A stretch of 6,551 nucleotides of DNA from Alphaproteobacteria bacterium HGW-Alphaproteobacteria-13 (GTDB lineage: Bacteria > Pseudomonadota > Alphaproteobacteria > Sphingomonadales > Sphingomonadaceae), in the NCBI GenBank assembly GCA_002842935.1, contig PHEM01000178.1:1-6551 (forward strand), written 5' to 3'. The position numbers and the translations under genes are program-made. Numbering within the stretch: the first letter of the stretch is position 1; every line of letters starts with the position of its first letter. The notes beneath the pieces are model-generated. The model was not told the DNA's origin. It saw nothing but the letters and a program-made list of their open reading frames with translations, and searched no databases. This document shows positions 6,295-6,551 of the stretch, piece after piece.

Positions 6295-6551
6295 ATGGCA
6301 GCAGGACAGCTTCAAACGCCCATTGGCGCAGCGCCGACCGGCGCGGCGCGCCGTCTGGCCGCCGCGCTCGAGGCGCGGCTGGAGGCGGAGCGGGAGCGGA
6401 TCGGGCTATGGCTGCCCATTGCGCTGGGCGCGGGCATCGCCGCCTGGTTCGCCTTGCCGACCGAGGCGCACTGGATCGGCTTGCTGTTGTTGTTGGCGGC
6501 GGGGCTGCTCGCCGGGCTGCTGATCGGATGGGGCAGCCGGGCGGGGCGGAT
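6295..6551 (+). CDS. ComEC/Rec2-family membrane protein, N-terminal fragment
   Basis: The frame stays open from here to the right edge (85 codons), so the gene is cut by the window. ComEC/Rec2 proteins form the inner-membrane channel through which single-stranded DNA enters during transformation. In alphaproteobacteria they are often annotated near gltX and lexA. The visible part has a charged amphipathic helix with ERERIGLWLP (33-41), then a hydrophobic segment ALGAGIAAWFALP (43-55) and a second one, LLLLLAAGLLAGLLIG (63-78). This matches the start of sphingomonad ComEC proteins as I know them. The ATG at 6295 is chosen because it leaves a typical tail; an in-frame ATG at 6268 would add nine residues, and neither has a clear Shine-Dalgarno. 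It is divergent from gltX. The diagnostic competence and metallo-beta-lactamase-like domains lie outside the window, so the family call rests on the N-terminus and context. Confidence 0.75.
   Translation, partial: MAAGQLQTPIGAAPTGAARRLAAALEARLEAERERIGLWLPIALGAGIAAWFALPTEAHWIGLLLLLAAGLLAGLLIGWGSRAGR

Noticed and set aside
6260..6523. An 87-codon plus-strand frame at the right edge
   Set aside because: It overlaps the comEC-like start in another frame. Its translation is Arg/Trp/Cys-rich, whereas the frame from 6295 gives a coherent amphipathic helix and membrane segments.

Overview
The window is high-GC DNA, with codon third positions dominated by G and C, and looks like the chromosome of an alphaproteobacterium of the order Sphingomonadales (Sphingomonas/Sphingopyxis type). 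Four things point there: the close family fit of the citrate synthase and glutamyl-tRNA synthetase, the block gltA-gltX next to a divergent comEC-like gene, the weak or absent Shine-Dalgarno sequences in front of several genes, and a palindromic GTCCCCGC/GCGGGGAC repeat of the kind scattered through sphingomonad genomes. The taxon is inferred from sequence character; no search was run.

Left half (1-3354, plus strand): three genes run in one direction. The first is cut by the window's left edge and encodes a soluble alpha/beta-looking part followed by a multi-pass membrane part. After a 64-bp gap comes an unrecognised, mostly helical 301-residue protein, whose stop codon overlaps (ATGA) the start of a cytoplasmic histidine-kinase-like protein. 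That protein has an intact ATPase domain but carries glycine where the phosphoacceptor histidine of the H-box should be. The overlapping pair looks like a translationally coupled signalling unit.

Centre (3355-3445): the gap between the convergent kinase and gltA genes is almost entirely filled by a perfect 25-bp inverted repeat pair. Each arm is itself a GC-rich hairpin, giving a REP-like twin element that may also separate the two transcripts.

Right half (3446-6551): gltX and then gltA are transcribed leftward with a 38-bp gap, probably as one unit linking glutamyl-tRNA synthesis to the entry step of the TCA cycle. Divergent from gltX, after a gap of only about 54 bp, begins a ComEC/Rec2-type membrane protein that runs off the right edge. 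No RNA genes, CRISPR arrays, insertion sequences or long gene-free stretches are visible. Apart from the H-box-deficient kinase, the region looks like ordinary core chromosome.
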